Positions 7,602 through 17,101 of a stretch of DNA of 64,000 nucleotides are shown here, in pieces. Source of the DNA: Shewanella woodyi ATCC 51908 (GTDB lineage: Bacteria > Pseudomonadota > Gammaproteobacteria > Enterobacterales > Shewanellaceae); NCBI RefSeq assembly GCF_000019525.1, contig NC_010506.1, positions 4,650,001 to 4,714,000 on the forward strand. Direction: 5' to 3'. The notes beneath the pieces were generated by a model. That model was not told the origin of the DNA and searched no databases. It saw only the letters and a program-made list of their open reading frames with translations. The position numbers were made by a program, and so were the translations under genes. Every line of letters begins with the position of its first letter. Position 1 is the stretch's first letter.

Positions 7602-8161
7602 TAAATAACTTTGCTGTGGGCCACTTGCATTATCAGAGGGTTATCATTGAAGCCTAAGTCGAATGTAAATGTATCAGTGTTATCTATTACCTGCGGTAAG
7701 CTTTATGCCCAATACTTCTGCGAGACGTCGCAAGCACAGTCCCTGTGGACTCTACGACAACGTCCCTGTTGTCGAAGCTCTCAGCCGTATCAGGCTTGGA
7801 ATAAATACTTAGTAGTTCTAACTGGAGCTCTAAATAACTTTGCTGTGGGCCACTTGCATTATCAGAGGGTTATCATTGGAGTCTAAGTCGAATATCGACA
7901 GAGCAGTGTTATCGATTACCTGCGGTAAGCTTTATGCCCAATACTTCTGCGAGACATCGCAAGCACAGTCCCTGTGGACTCTACGACAACATCCCTGTTG
8001 TCGAAGCTCTCTGCCGTATCAGGCTTGGAATAAGTACTTAGTAGTTCTAACTGGAACTCTAAATAACTTTTGCTGTGGGCCACCTGCATTATCAGAGGGT
8101 TATCATTGGAGTCTAAGTCGAATATCTATGTAGCAATGTTATCGATTACCTGCGGTAAGCT
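7602..8161. repeat. 229-bp tandem repeat, about 2.4 copies
   Basis: Copies begin at 7602, 7831 and 8060 with TAAATAACTTTGCTGTGGGC and repeat at exactly 229 bases; the third copy stops at about 8161. Copies differ by only a few bases. Each full unit contains consecutive small hairpins, including CACAG-TCC-CTGTG and CGACAAC-GTCCCT-GTTGTCG. Open frames across it merely reflect the repeat and have no gene-like features. The array ends 9 bases from the stop codon of the pilin gene at 8171. Confidence 0.9.
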
Positions 8162-8170
8162 CGCAGTGAC

Positions 8171-8692
8171 TTAGCAGCCATCGGTGTCTATGGTAAAACT
8201 TTGAGTGGTGGCAGTGTGATTATAGCTGGCATAGCATTTATCAGCGATGAGAGTTCCTGTGCCATAACCTATTCGTGAATTACCATTATCTTCATAGACG
8301 CTCAAATCACCGTAGGAAACAATACGTCTAGTATTGGTTTTATCTTCTGAAATGGCCCCTGTTAGACCAAAGAAAGCTTCGAGAAAATAGAGGTTAGGGT
8401 TAGTGGCTTCACTTTTATTTTCTGGATATCCGCGCCAAAACTCATAAACACCATAGTCAGTCTCTACCCTATCCTGATCTCCAAGCTTACCTTGTATCTG
8501 AGCTTTCGCATGCAGTAGCTTAATCATTGACTTCATGTCGCCTAAAAAACTCTCAACGCTACTCACTTTTGCATCTCGGCTCAAATTAATAAACTTGGGA
8601 GCAGCCACAACAGATAAAACCCCTAAGATAATAATAACAACCACCAACTCTATTAGAGTAAAACCACTGCTTTTTCGCAGAAAATCAGACAT
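8171..8692 (-). CDS. Type IV pilin-like (MSHA-like) protein
   Basis: A 173-aa prepilin. The short basic leader ends KSSG, followed by FTLIELVVVIIILGVLSVVA, a class III signal with Gly-1, Phe+1 and Glu+5 for PilD cleavage and N-methylation; the hydrophobic helix then anchors it in the inner membrane or fibre core. APKFINLSRDAK after the helix is typical of MSHA-type pilins. Two Cys near the C-terminus, in DKCYASY and at the last residue, probably form the D-region disulphide. It is one of two pilin-like genes in a row, without assembly genes nearby, so it could be a minor pilin. Confidence 0.85.
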   Translation of the reverse strand: MSDFLRKSSGFTLIELVVVIIILGVLSVVAAPKFINLSRDAKVSSVESFLGDMKSMIKLLHAKAQIQGKLGDQDRVETDYGVYEFWRGYPENKSEATNPNLYFLEAFFGLTGAISEDKTNTRRIVSYGDLSVYEDNGNSRIGYGTGTLIADKCYASYNHTATTQSFTIDTDGC

Positions 8693-8895
8693 ATCAGCAA
8701 CTCTTTTTTATTTTTTTGTTATTTTATACTATTAAAACGACATTACAGCTTAAAGTCAATGCCATCAAACGGCACAGAAAAACAATAAGCAGCTGATAAT
8801 AAATAGAATTTAAATCATATAAAAGGGATTGAATGTAAAGTTATGAAACTAGGATAAAACAGCGTTATACAAAAGAGAGGGAGTGACTCACAGCA

Positions 8896-9387
8896 CTAAC
8901 AATCTTCTGTGACGAACTCATAGGTGACACTACCGCCAGCAGTATCTGGATAATAGACTGATAGAAAACATTGAGTCACTGCAGAAGCAGGATTATCGGT
9001 AAAGGAGATAAGGAAATAAGGGAGAGTAGGACCTGAGCCACCATAATGCTTGCTAATTGTTAAGTCCTCATCTAAACCAGCGTACTCTTTAGCTGAGATA
9101 ACAAACTTAATTAAGCCATAATAACCAATTAAATCCGCAGTCCCATCACTGTCCATATCGATATTTGCTGAGCTAGCATCCACCAACTCTTGACCTTGCA
9201 ATGCAGCCTTAGAGTAACTAAAGCTATTCGCAGTCGACAGCGCTCCTCTGGCTCCCTCAAGAACAGCCACTTTGGCATCTTTATTTAAAGAGATAAATTT
9301 AGGCGCAGCAATAACACTTAAAACCCCTAATATGATGATAACTACCACAAGCTCGATTAAGGTAAACCCATTGTCATGCCGTAACAA
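8896..9387 (-). CDS. Type IV pilin-like (MSHA-like) protein
   Basis: A 163-aa prepilin whose first 40 mature residues almost match the pilin at 8171–8692: HDNG then FTLIELVVVIIILGVLSVIA and APKFISLNKDAKV. It has a C-terminal Cys pair (QCFLSVYY … EDC at the end). The middle part contains NIDMDSDGTADLIGYYG, a Ca-binding-like DxDxDGxxD segment, which is suggestive only. A 200-bp AT-rich gap separates it from the next pilin gene, so the two may be transcribed separately. Assembly machinery is not in the window. Confidence 0.83.
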   Translation of the reverse strand: MLRHDNGFTLIELVVVIIILGVLSVIAAPKFISLNKDAKVAVLEGARGALSTANSFSYSKAALQGQELVDASSANIDMDSDGTADLIGYYGLIKFVISAKEYAGLDEDLTISKHYGGSGPTLPYFLISFTDNPASAVTQCFLSVYYPDTAGGSVTYEFVTEDC

Positions 9388-9492
9388 ACTGCAACTCCCT
9401 TATCTGTTTTGTTTATAACAATAACTTGTGAGCAACGATCAATCAAATATCAATCACCTCTTAATCAGCTATCAATGGAATGTCACTTTAAA

Positions 9493-10557
9493 TTAGTCAT
9501 CTTTATACTCCTCCTGAATCGCCTTAATTTCAGGAATACTACCCACAAAAAGTTCTACCAATTGAGGGTCAAAATGGCTACCTGCCTGCTCTTTTAAATA
9601 ATTAATAGACTCATCAAAACTCCAAGCTGGCTTATAGGGTCGCTTAGTGGTTAGCGCATCAAAAACATCCGCAATACATACAATTCTCCCCTCTATCGGG
9701 ATAGATTGCCCTGTAAGCCCCTTGCTATAGCCTGAACCATCCCACTTTTCATGATGGTGTATGGCAATAGATTGGGCCATCTGGATCATCATAGAGGGGT
9801 GGTCATCAAACAGTACATTAACCTTATCGACATGTTGCTGCATGTGCAGAAACTCTTCATTACTGAGCTTATCGGGTTTAACCAGAACCTCATGTGAGAT
9901 CATCAGCTTACCTATGTCATGCATAGGAGCTGCCTTCTCAATCATATAAACAATCTGTTCGTTTAAGCCTAATTTTCGCGCTAACAGGCCAGAATACTTA
10001 CCCACCCTAATAATATGCTTACCAGTGGTTTCATCATGCAGCTCAGCAACGATAGCTAATTTGTTGATAAGAAACTCTGTGGCCTGATCAAGCTCAAAAG
10101 TGCGTTGCAGAACTCTGCTTTCAAGCTCTTGATTCAAATGAGTCTGTAACCGTAAAGTTTGTATGATATTAAGCTGATTCATCACACGCAGTTTAAGCTC
10201 ATACTCATTAAAAGGTTTACAAACAAAATCATTTGCTCCCCCTTTTAACGCCTTAATATGAGATTTTTGATCACTAAGGCCACTCACCACGATAACAGGC
10301 AGCTCCTCTGAGTTATAGCGTGCACGGATCTGCTCCAATACCTGATAGCCGCTAAGATGAGGCATCTCCAAGTCAAGGATCACTAACATCACATCAAACT
10401 CGAGTTCAGCCATCACCTTACGAGGGTCGGTAATACTGGTGATGCTTAAGTTCATATCGATTGTCTTAAGCATCTCATTCATTACAAGCACATTAGTTAT
10501 CGAATCATCACAGATGACGACATTAACCTTACCTAAAGCACCGCCACTAAAAGCCAT
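9493..10557 (-). CDS. Response regulator with HD-GYP c-di-GMP phosphodiesterase domain
   Basis: 354 aa. The receiver domain (about residues 10–130) has the acidic pair D17/D18, phospho-acceptor D62 in LDLEMP, a Ser switch in VVSG and K114 in CKPF. A coiled linker follows, then the HD-GYP domain from about residue 165, with HDIGK at 213–217 and HHHEKWDGSGYS at 267–278. The last motif reads GYS where the family name motif is GYP. It should hydrolyse c-di-GMP in response to a histidine kinase that is not in the window. Divergent from the GGDEF gene at 10786, which suggests opposing c-di-GMP roles. Confidence 0.88.
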   Translation of the reverse strand: MAFSGGALGKVNVVICDDSITNVLVMNEMLKTIDMNLSITSITDPRKVMAELEFDVMLVILDLEMPHLSGYQVLEQIRARYNSEELPVIVVSGLSDQKSHIKALKGGANDFVCKPFNEYELKLRVMNQLNIIQTLRLQTHLNQELESRVLQRTFELDQATEFLINKLAIVAELHDETTGKHIIRVGKYSGLLARKLGLNEQIVYMIEKAAPMHDIGKLMISHEVLVKPDKLSNEEFLHMQQHVDKVNVLFDDHPSMMIQMAQSIAIHHHEKWDGSGYSKGLTGQSIPIEGRIVCIADVFDALTTKRPYKPAWSFDESINYLKEQAGSHFDPQLVELFVGSIPEIKAIQEEYKDD

Positions 10558-10674
10558 TAATATATCCCTACAAGCTACACACTTTCACACTCAAAGTGCC
10601 TGACACGTTAAATAAACATAGTTTTAACATTAGATAACTACAAACTTTCAAAACACTTTATTGTGTATCAATGT

Positions 10675-10702
10675 TTGTATACTTGGCTAAAAAGGATACA
10701 AT
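10675..10702 (+). promoter_or_regulatory. Candidate sigma-70 promoter for the GGDEF gene
   Basis: TTGTAT (10675–10680) and TACAAT (10697–10702) are separated by 16 bases, about 85 bases before the proposed ATG at 10786. The -35 departs from consensus at two positions. Assigned by eye only. Confidence 0.4.
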
Positions 10703-10785
10703 ATGCGCAGTTTGTTATGACTCAATTAGGCAATGAGCCTTAGATATACTCTTTGACTTTCCTACCAGCTCCACAAGGCAAAATA

Positions 10786-12765
10786 ATGCGTCTCTTGCTC
10801 CTAATATTATTTCTCTTCAGTACCTTTGGTCTCGCCGCACAACCTAACTCTACTTTTTCACGAAACTTAAATAGCATAGAAGAGCAACTCTACTCTCTAC
10901 CTTTTAGGGCTCAAGCCCGCTTGATAGAGATGGAAGAGGTTGACTTAAAAGAGAAGCAACCTATACCACTACTTGTTCGCTACTTTACTCTCAGGGCCAG
11001 TGCCGCCCTACAGCTCAATGAAGCTGAGCAGGCTATCAAGGCCGCAGAAAAAGGACTTAAGTATGTAAAAGGTAAGCCTGAATTTAAAGCGGAACAATTT
11101 CAGCTCCAACTCAGATTCATTCAAGCTCTGTTGATGCAAGGTAAAAACCAATTGGTTTTGTCACAACTGAACAGCCTGCTTGAAGCTACCGAGTCTTTTA
11201 ACGATCCGGCCACCACAGCTGAGATCCTATTAGTAAAAGCTCAGGCATATAGAGATAACGGGGAGTATGACATCTCCATGGCTGCCATGATGAGTTCATT
11301 AGAAACGGCAAAGCAAGCCGATGATCAGGTATTACTTAAGCGTATCTCATCAAATTTAGGTGCAGTCTTACTGAGTCTCAATGGCTTCGATAAAGCAGAA
11401 TTACTACTGGAGCAGTCTTATCTCTTTTTCAAGCAACGAAAAATGTCCTTTAACCAGTTACTGGTAAAAATGGATATCGCAGAGCTAGCCAAGAAGCGGG
11501 GACAAGATAAAAAAGCGATACATGAGTACCTTAAAGCACTGAATTTAGCTCAGGTATTAGGGGATGGTTTTCACCGCTTTCGCATCAATCTATTAATAGC
11601 AGAACTCCTGTTCGACAGGGGAGAAACTGAGCGAATGAAACAATACTTACAGGCTAGTGAAGTCTTAAGTGAGCGAGAAAACACCCGCTACTTCATCAGC
11701 AAATTCAACCTACTTAAGGTTAACGAAAAACTTATAAATAACAACTACCAAGAGGCATTAGATCTCCTCTCTACACTGCTTCCCAAACTCAATAAATATA
11801 GCTCCCTCTATCGTTCAGAGCTGCAACTGCATTTGGCGGCCTCCAAAACGTATTATGGCTTAGGGGACTTTGAAAATGCTTACCTTACCCTACTCAATTA
11901 CCAAGAAAGCTTTAATCAATTTAGTGCTGATGAGCAGCTTGAAAATCTAGAAAGACAGAAACTACTCTATAAATTGGAGCGACTAAAAGCTGAAAATCAG
12001 CAACTGAGCTGGAACAATGTGCTGCACACTTTAGAGCTGGAAAACAGTGAAGATGAGATTGAATACCTCAATATACTAATATTCTTTGCTATTGTTTCCG
12101 TAAGCTTAACCTCATTAGCGGCACTCTGGATCAATCGTCGCCGGATCCGCTGGGGCAAAATAGCCAATACAGACAGTCTTACCAACCTCTACAACCGACG
12201 CTATCTATCCCATAAATTACTGAGTCTTAATAAGCCAGATAACGACGCCCCTCTATCATGCATATTGTTAGATATTGACCTTTTTAAAGTGGTTAATGAT
12301 TCATATGGCCACATAGTCGGTGACGAAGTACTGGTTAAAGTCGCTACGCTATTTATCAATAATGTCAGAGAGAAAGATATCTGTGCCCGAATTGGCGGTG
12401 AAGAGTTTATGATCTTACTCCCCAATACAAACTTACAGCAAGCATCAGATATCGCAGAAGATCTTCGGCTAAAGATAGAAAGCTTACACTTTGCCTCTCT
12501 CAAAGGTGAGCCTTTCACTATCACATCTAGCTTTGGAGTCGTTGAGGCAGGTAAAGAGCAAAGTTTCTCCGAACTATCCAATGCGGTGGATCTGTTACTT
12601 TATACCGCTAAACAAAATGGTCGCAATCGTGTCGAAACAGGAACGCCTAAATTTACAAACTCCCAGGAGATGGAACAGGGACATAGTAAAATGGCACAAC
12701 AACTTGCGAACTTAAAACGTAAAGCGCAACGACTACTCTTTATGCTAACTCAACTTATCAAGTAA
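10786..12765 (+). CDS. TPR-containing diguanylate cyclase (GGDEF)
   Basis: I choose the ATG at 10786, because it is preceded by AAGG and opens directly into a signal peptide (MRLLLLILFLFSTFGLAAQP); a TTG start 33 bases upstream is less likely. The 659-aa product has a periplasmic TPR-like helical region (about 30–390), a coiled coil, one membrane helix (about 426–447) and a cytoplasmic GGDEF domain. The active-site motif is GGEEF near residue 537, and RxxD five residues before it is the product-inhibition I-site. It should make c-di-GMP in response to a periplasmic cue. It ends just before the convergent antiporter gene. Confidence 0.9.
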   Translation: MRLLLLILFLFSTFGLAAQPNSTFSRNLNSIEEQLYSLPFRAQARLIEMEEVDLKEKQPIPLLVRYFTLRASAALQLNEAEQAIKAAEKGLKYVKGKPEFKAEQFQLQLRFIQALLMQGKNQLVLSQLNSLLEATESFNDPATTAEILLVKAQAYRDNGEYDISMAAMMSSLETAKQADDQVLLKRISSNLGAVLLSLNGFDKAELLLEQSYLFFKQRKMSFNQLLVKMDIAELAKKRGQDKKAIHEYLKALNLAQVLGDGFHRFRINLLIAELLFDRGETERMKQYLQASEVLSERENTRYFISKFNLLKVNEKLINNNYQEALDLLSTLLPKLNKYSSLYRSELQLHLAASKTYYGLGDFENAYLTLLNYQESFNQFSADEQLENLERQKLLYKLERLKAENQQLSWNNVLHTLELENSEDEIEYLNILIFFAIVSVSLTSLAALWINRRRIRWGKIANTDSLTNLYNRRYLSHKLLSLNKPDNDAPLSCILLDIDLFKVVNDSYGHIVGDEVLVKVATLFINNVREKDICARIGGEEFMILLPNTNLQQASDIAEDLRLKIESLHFASLKGEPFTITSSFGVVEAGKEQSFSELSNAVDLLLYTAKQNGRNRVETGTPKFTNSQEMEQGHSKMAQQLANLKRKAQRLLFMLTQLIK

Positions 12766-12773
12766 CATTTAGC

Positions 12774-14816
12774 TTAAATGAGCTGACTCTGCTTCTTACT
12801 TTGATGCATTTTTAGCTCAACGGTTTCAATCAGCTTTTCGGCATCGGTTTCAGAGATCATGCCGTCATGGGTCAAGGTTTGGATCATTTTACGCTCAGTG
12901 TTGAGCAATATTCTTAATGCAAGATAGGACTCGACACGCTCCACTAAATGGGGAGATTGTTCTCGAAAATCAGCTAAGGTAGTTTTAGCGAAATGATTGA
13001 CCTGCTCAACCTGCTCCAGTGCCAATTTAAGCTGCTCTGGCGCTAATGACAGACTAGGAGCCAAATCTTTAATATATTCACTGGCTTCAAACAGTCCCCG
13101 TGCACTCTCAAATATAATCATGTGTTGCTTATAGTTAGCGGCGCGGGCATAAGCACCAATAACAGGGAAAGTACGGCACCGAGTTGACCACTTTGGGATC
13201 TTCCAATGCCTTACGATTGAGGTTCTTGGCCACACTTGAGGCGTTCCATCCAAAGCTTTCTCGATGGCATCGACCAATATATGCGTAGCATCTTTACTCA
13301 ACAACCCTTTCGCAAATTGATTCCAATAAAACTGCCGCTCAGATTCCAGAAGCTTTCGCAAATACTCAACTTGAGTGTCTATCTTCTCCTCTTCATATCC
13401 CTCTCCTACTGACACAATATTTTGGTCAACAAGCGACCAGTTGACGGACTTAAGATACTCATCACTCTGAAGCTTGCTCCTCATCGAAACCATCTCATTA
13501 GAGATCTTATGCTGTACCTTAGCAAAGGTTTGCTGCTTGGCTTTAGGCAGTTTATCTAGACCCAGTTTCGCCATCACAAACCGCATACTCGAGCCGTTCA
13601 CCACTATGGTTAATACCACTATTCCAGCGGTTAAAAAAAGTACCTGATCCCTAAGTTGAATATCTAAAGATTCATTAGTTGCCACAATTAAGGCCAGAGC
13701 CAGCGACACCGCTCCCCTTAATCCGCCCCAGATCAATACAACTGACTTCTCCTTAGTAAGCCCAATCCCTATGCGGGCTAAAATAGGCATTAGGCCTAAA
13801 ATAACGCCCCCTCTGATAACCAATATGCCTAAGAAGATAACAGCCAAATACTCCCAGTTTGCCAGATCCGCTAAACCTAACCGCGTCGACACGACTAAGC
13901 CAACTAAGATGAATATTAGGGTATTAAACAGAAAAGAGAGGGTATGCCAGAAGTGATGTAGATGCTCCATCACTTCTGGTGAAAATCGTGTCCTTCCGGG
14001 ACCTGCGTAGATCAATGCCAAGGTAACCACACTCACCACACCTGATGCATGAAAAATGTGTTCAGAAACGTAGAAAACCAGATAGGGTAAAACCAGTGTC
14101 AGTGCGATCTCAATTAAGCTGTCGTTAAATAGAGAGCCGATAAACATCAAACTTATCACCGCAACCACAGTCCCAATAACCACACCTATCGAGACGACAC
14201 GAACAAACTCAATAATCACCTCGCTGGCTTCAAACTCGGGCTGTATCTGGGTAGCAAGGGAGAGAAACAGTGTAAAGAGTACAATAGCTGTGCCGTCATT
14301 GAGTAGAGACTCCCCCTCAATAAGGGTTTGCAATCGAGCTCGTGAACACATCTCTTTCAGCAAAGAGACCACAGCTACGGGGTCGGTCGCACTCACTATC
14401 GCACCGAACATCAGGGCCGCACCAATAGACCAGTTCCAGGGTAATACTGTCAAACACAAAAGGGCGGTGATTAAGGTACAGATCACCATACCAGGAATAG
14501 CCAACACAGCAATTTGTGAAAACATACGTTTAAAGAGGTGAACCTCAAGAGAGAAGGCAGACTCAAACACTAAAGCAGGTAAAAAGATAAACATAATCAG
14601 GTTGGCATCTAACTGACTAGCAAGCACAAATGATGCTTTTAGCTCATTAACCACAGGCAGCTGAGTTTCAAAACTTAAACTCCCTCCTATCAGCATCCCC
14701 AAAGTTAGCAGCGCAACCGAATAGGGAATGGCGGTATTTTTTAAAAGTTTACGCAGCATAATTCCGAGCAATATCGCAACAACAAAAAACACCAATAATA
14801 GTAAAGTTGTCTGCAT
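12774..14816 (-). CDS. CPA1-type Na+/H+ antiporter
   Basis: A 680-aa inner-membrane antiporter. The first ~400 residues hold about 12 hydrophobic helices with hallmark motifs: FLPALVFESAFSLE, ATDPVAVVSLLKE and EGESLLNDGTAIVLF, the ND pair being the cation site of CPA1 exchangers. The remaining ~270 residues are a soluble helical cytoplasmic domain, as in NhaP-like and longer bacterial NHE-like proteins. It exchanges Na+ (or K+) for protons for pH and salt balance. It is convergent with the GGDEF gene, the stop codons being 9 bases apart. The exact subtype cannot be assigned by eye. Confidence 0.88.
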   Translation of the reverse strand: MQTTLLLLVFFVVAILLGIMLRKLLKNTAIPYSVALLTLGMLIGGSLSFETQLPVVNELKASFVLASQLDANLIMFIFLPALVFESAFSLEVHLFKRMFSQIAVLAIPGMVICTLITALLCLTVLPWNWSIGAALMFGAIVSATDPVAVVSLLKEMCSRARLQTLIEGESLLNDGTAIVLFTLFLSLATQIQPEFEASEVIIEFVRVVSIGVVIGTVVAVISLMFIGSLFNDSLIEIALTLVLPYLVFYVSEHIFHASGVVSVVTLALIYAGPGRTRFSPEVMEHLHHFWHTLSFLFNTLIFILVGLVVSTRLGLADLANWEYLAVIFLGILVIRGGVILGLMPILARIGIGLTKEKSVVLIWGGLRGAVSLALALIVATNESLDIQLRDQVLFLTAGIVVLTIVVNGSSMRFVMAKLGLDKLPKAKQQTFAKVQHKISNEMVSMRSKLQSDEYLKSVNWSLVDQNIVSVGEGYEEEKIDTQVEYLRKLLESERQFYWNQFAKGLLSKDATHILVDAIEKALDGTPQVWPRTSIVRHWKIPKWSTRCRTFPVIGAYARAANYKQHMIIFESARGLFEASEYIKDLAPSLSLAPEQLKLALEQVEQVNHFAKTTLADFREQSPHLVERVESYLALRILLNTERKMIQTLTHDGMISETDAEKLIETVELKMHQSKKQSQLI

Positions 14817-15052
14817 ATCTGCTCCTTAAGGTTCCCCTACTCTATTAAAAATAGCCCTTAGTCCACATTTATCCAATGACACCTAAATAGAAAGCCAACC
14901 ACTCGACTTAAATAAAAAATAAAAGATTAACCCTTTCTCTATCTTTCACCGTTTATACCTTCAACAAACGGCCAGAATAAGCTCTACAACTGAAGCTGAT
15001 GCAAGCAAAAGCCGTTAAACACATGATTAAATATGATTATTTTGGAGTTCCT

Positions 15053-15769
15053 ATGAAGCGTTCACTTTTATCAAATCTACTGACAAGTACATTTCTCAGC
15101 GCAAGCATCTTGGCCGCTCCACTGCTGCAGGCCAGTGAAATTAGCTTTCCCCATCTTGAAACTGTCGGAGTCAGCAAGCTGGCTGTTGAAGCTGATATGG
15201 CCGAAATTAATGTTCAGGTAGCCATTAAAGATAAAACAGCCAAGGGAGCCAAGACGCTTTCTGATACCGCTGTAGCTAAATTTATCGAGCGTTTAAAAGC
15301 GACAGGAGTCGAACGAGCAGATATCCAAAGTGCAAATCTGAATCTTCAGCCTCAATACCACTACCAAAAAGATAAGCCTGCCGAACTGGTTGGCTACAAC
15401 GCAAGCAGGCAGATAACAGTCAAGGTCAGGGAGTTAGCTCGTCTAAACAATATCTTAGACTCAGCCCTTGAGGAGGGAATAAATCGCATTAACAATATCG
15501 CCCTTAAAACCAGTAAAGAGGCTGATTATGTTGAAAAGGCTCGTCAAGCTGCGATTGTTGATGCCAAAAATAAGGCGAGATCCTTAGCTAAAGGCTTTGG
15601 TGAAAAGCTAGATGGTGTATGGGAGATCCGTTATTTCGAGCAACACCCGGTTCAGCCAGTCATGCTAAGAATGAATGCAGCTAGTCCTAAGTTCGATGCC
15701 GCTGAGAGTTATCAGCAGGGACAAGTTACGATCACTGACAGAGTTGAGGTGGTATTCAAGCTAAAATAA
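15053..15769 (+). CDS. Periplasmic SIMPL-domain (DUF541) protein
   Basis: The ATG at 15053 has GGAG upstream and starts a clear signal peptide (MKRSLLSNLLTSTFLSAS…LLQAS), so I prefer it to the frame's first ATG at 14999. The mature ~210 residues fit the SIMPL/DUF541 family: an early VGVSKLAVEADMAEINVQV strand, then VERADIQSANLNLQPQY, GYNASRQITVKVREL and ARQAAIVDAKNKARSLAKGFG. Relatives such as E. coli YggE are linked to oxidative-stress tolerance, but the molecular function is not established. An IS element lies 12 bases after the stop codon. Confidence 0.88.
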   Translation: MKRSLLSNLLTSTFLSASILAAPLLQASEISFPHLETVGVSKLAVEADMAEINVQVAIKDKTAKGAKTLSDTAVAKFIERLKATGVERADIQSANLNLQPQYHYQKDKPAELVGYNASRQITVKVRELARLNNILDSALEEGINRINNIALKTSKEADYVEKARQAAIVDAKNKARSLAKGFGEKLDGVWEIRYFEQHPVQPVMLRMNAASPKFDAAESYQQGQVTITDRVEVVFKLK

Positions 15770-15813
15770 CTCTTAACTCTATGTCCCATCCTGAAATAGG
15801 TTGACGGTTTTAA

Positions 15814-16542
15814 TTAGACCAGTTGCTCTTGCTGCTGGTCTTTTTTATGCACTTGATTTGGTGTTCTCATACCTAAACTCAAGTGCGGCCTCATTTCATT
15901 GTATATAAAAACTGACTCTTCAACGAGTCGCTTTAACTCATCAAGATTGCTGCACGGATATAACAAAAACTCTTGCTTCAAAATACCATTTACTCGCTCC
16001 GCTAATGCGTTTTGATAGCAATCATACCCATCCGTCATTGATGCTCGGATACCATTTTTCTGTAATGCTGACTGATAGACTGCTGAACAATACTGTAACC
16101 CTCTGTCTGAATGATGAACTGCATGGCCTTGATATTGGCGATTATTCACTGTCATTTTTAAGGCTTTAACTACATCAGTTGCTTTCATCTCATCACTAAG
16201 TTCATAACCCATAATCTTACGACTAAACGCATCCGTCACCAGTGACAAGTAGTGAACACCTTGCTCTGATTGAACATAAGTTATGTCACTCACAAAGACC
16301 TCTTCAGGCGATAAAGGCGTAAACTCTTTGAGTAAATTCGGGTGTTTCTTCATCCAGTGTTTACTGTGGGTTGTCTTGGTATAGTTATGCTTAGGTTTTA
16401 CCAATAACCCTTCACGTTTCAAGTAACTAAAGAAGTTATCTCGCCCAAGTTTAATTCCTTTCTCGATGAACTTGGGTTTCAGTAAAAAGTAGAGTTTCCT
16501 GCCACCCACACGTGGCATAAAGCGACGGATATCAAGCACCAT
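15814..16542 (-). CDS. IS3-family transposase OrfB (DDE integrase domain)
   Basis: This frame has 242 residues from its first ATG, but the phase is open further upstream, to about 16666, encoding a plausible extension (…NRACELLGITRQAIYQRE…). The true product is therefore probably an OrfAB fusion made by -1 frameshifting near the end of orfA. The DDE triad is visible: D in VSDITYVQ, D in HHSDRGLQY and E in ALAERVNGILKQE. The HTH_21-like region (GGRKLYFLL … KREGLLVKP) precedes it. It catalyses transposition of this element. Confidence 0.92.
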   Translation of the reverse strand: MVLDIRRFMPRVGGRKLYFLLKPKFIEKGIKLGRDNFFSYLKREGLLVKPKHNYTKTTHSKHWMKKHPNLLKEFTPLSPEEVFVSDITYVQSEQGVHYLSLVTDAFSRKIMGYELSDEMKATDVVKALKMTVNNRQYQGHAVHHSDRGLQYCSAVYQSALQKNGIRASMTDGYDCYQNALAERVNGILKQEFLLYPCSNLDELKRLVEESVFIYNEMRPHLSLGMRTPNQVHKKDQQQEQLV

Positions 16543-16649
16543 TGCTTTTACTGGGGCCAGTTCTATAGCTCGGCAGAGTTCTCTCGTTTCTCTTTGGTAG
16601 ATAGCTTGTCTTGTTATGCCAAGAAGCTCGCAAGCACGATTTAAGCTTG

Positions 16650-17048
16650 TTACTTTCTGTTTTTGAAGACTTCTCGCTCCCTGGCTAAGTACTTTTTTCT
16701 TAGGCCTGCGCCATACTCAGCATCAATGATATCAACGGCTTCATTGAGTAATAGATTACGTAAATGTTCATCCTCAAGCTCTTTTTCAAGGCGCTTTATT
16801 TTTTGAGCTGGCGTTTCTTTAGCTTTGGTGGTCTTAGGCATGGTTATTCTCACTGGTTGAGTCCAATCCATCTTACCGTGCTTTCTGAGCCAAGTAAGTA
16901 CGGTTGAACGACCTTGGATACCATAAATGCTTTGAGCTTGCTTATAAGTCATGTCGCCTTTTTCAACGGCTGCTACAACTTGTAATTTAAAGCCTAACGA
17001 ATAATCTCGTTGTGTTCGCTTAACGTGGGTGGGGATTTGAGTTGTCAT
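16650..17048 (-). CDS. IS3-family transposase OrfA (HTH)
   Basis: 132 aa. The N-terminal helix-turn-helix (YSLGFKLQVVAAVEKGDMTY … GRSTVLTWLRKHG) recognises the element ends. It is followed by a leucine-zipper-like coiled coil (AQKIKRLEKELEDEHLRNLLL) for multimerisation. It terminates at TAA within the region where orfB is open in the -1 phase; the run CAAAAAC just before the stop could allow slippage, but it is shorter than the classic A6G slippery site, so the shift site is uncertain. Confidence 0.9.
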   Translation of the reverse strand: MTTQIPTHVKRTQRDYSLGFKLQVVAAVEKGDMTYKQAQSIYGIQGRSTVLTWLRKHGKMDWTQPVRITMPKTTKAKETPAQKIKRLEKELEDEHLRNLLLNEAVDIIDAEYGAGLRKKYLAREREVFKNRK

Positions 17049-17101
17049 AATAAAGTCCTAAATGTGTAAACACATTTCAGGACAAGACACTATCCAATAA
17101 A

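Larger units (their letters stand above)
15782..17089 (-). mobile_element. Complete IS3-family insertion sequence
   Basis: 1308 bp, bounded by imperfect inverted repeats starting TGTC and sharing TCCTGAAAT (left from 15782, right reading inward from 17089). CTA at 15779–15781 and CTA at 17090–17092 form a 3-bp target duplication. It encodes orfA and orfB in overlapping -1 phase, the usual IS3 layout, both leftward. Both frames look intact, so the element may be active or recently inserted. Confidence 0.93.

Noticed and set aside
7611-8133. Two overlapping repeated ORFs of about 91 and 97 aa
   Set aside because: They follow the 229-bp repeat exactly, share MLWATCIIRGLSL starts because of it, and change frame between copies; nothing suggests a protein.
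13100-13300. Possible frameshift in the antiporter tail (Trp/Arg-rich stretch)
   Set aside because: The frame stays open and the sequence on both sides continues as plausible helical C-terminal domain, so I kept one intact gene.
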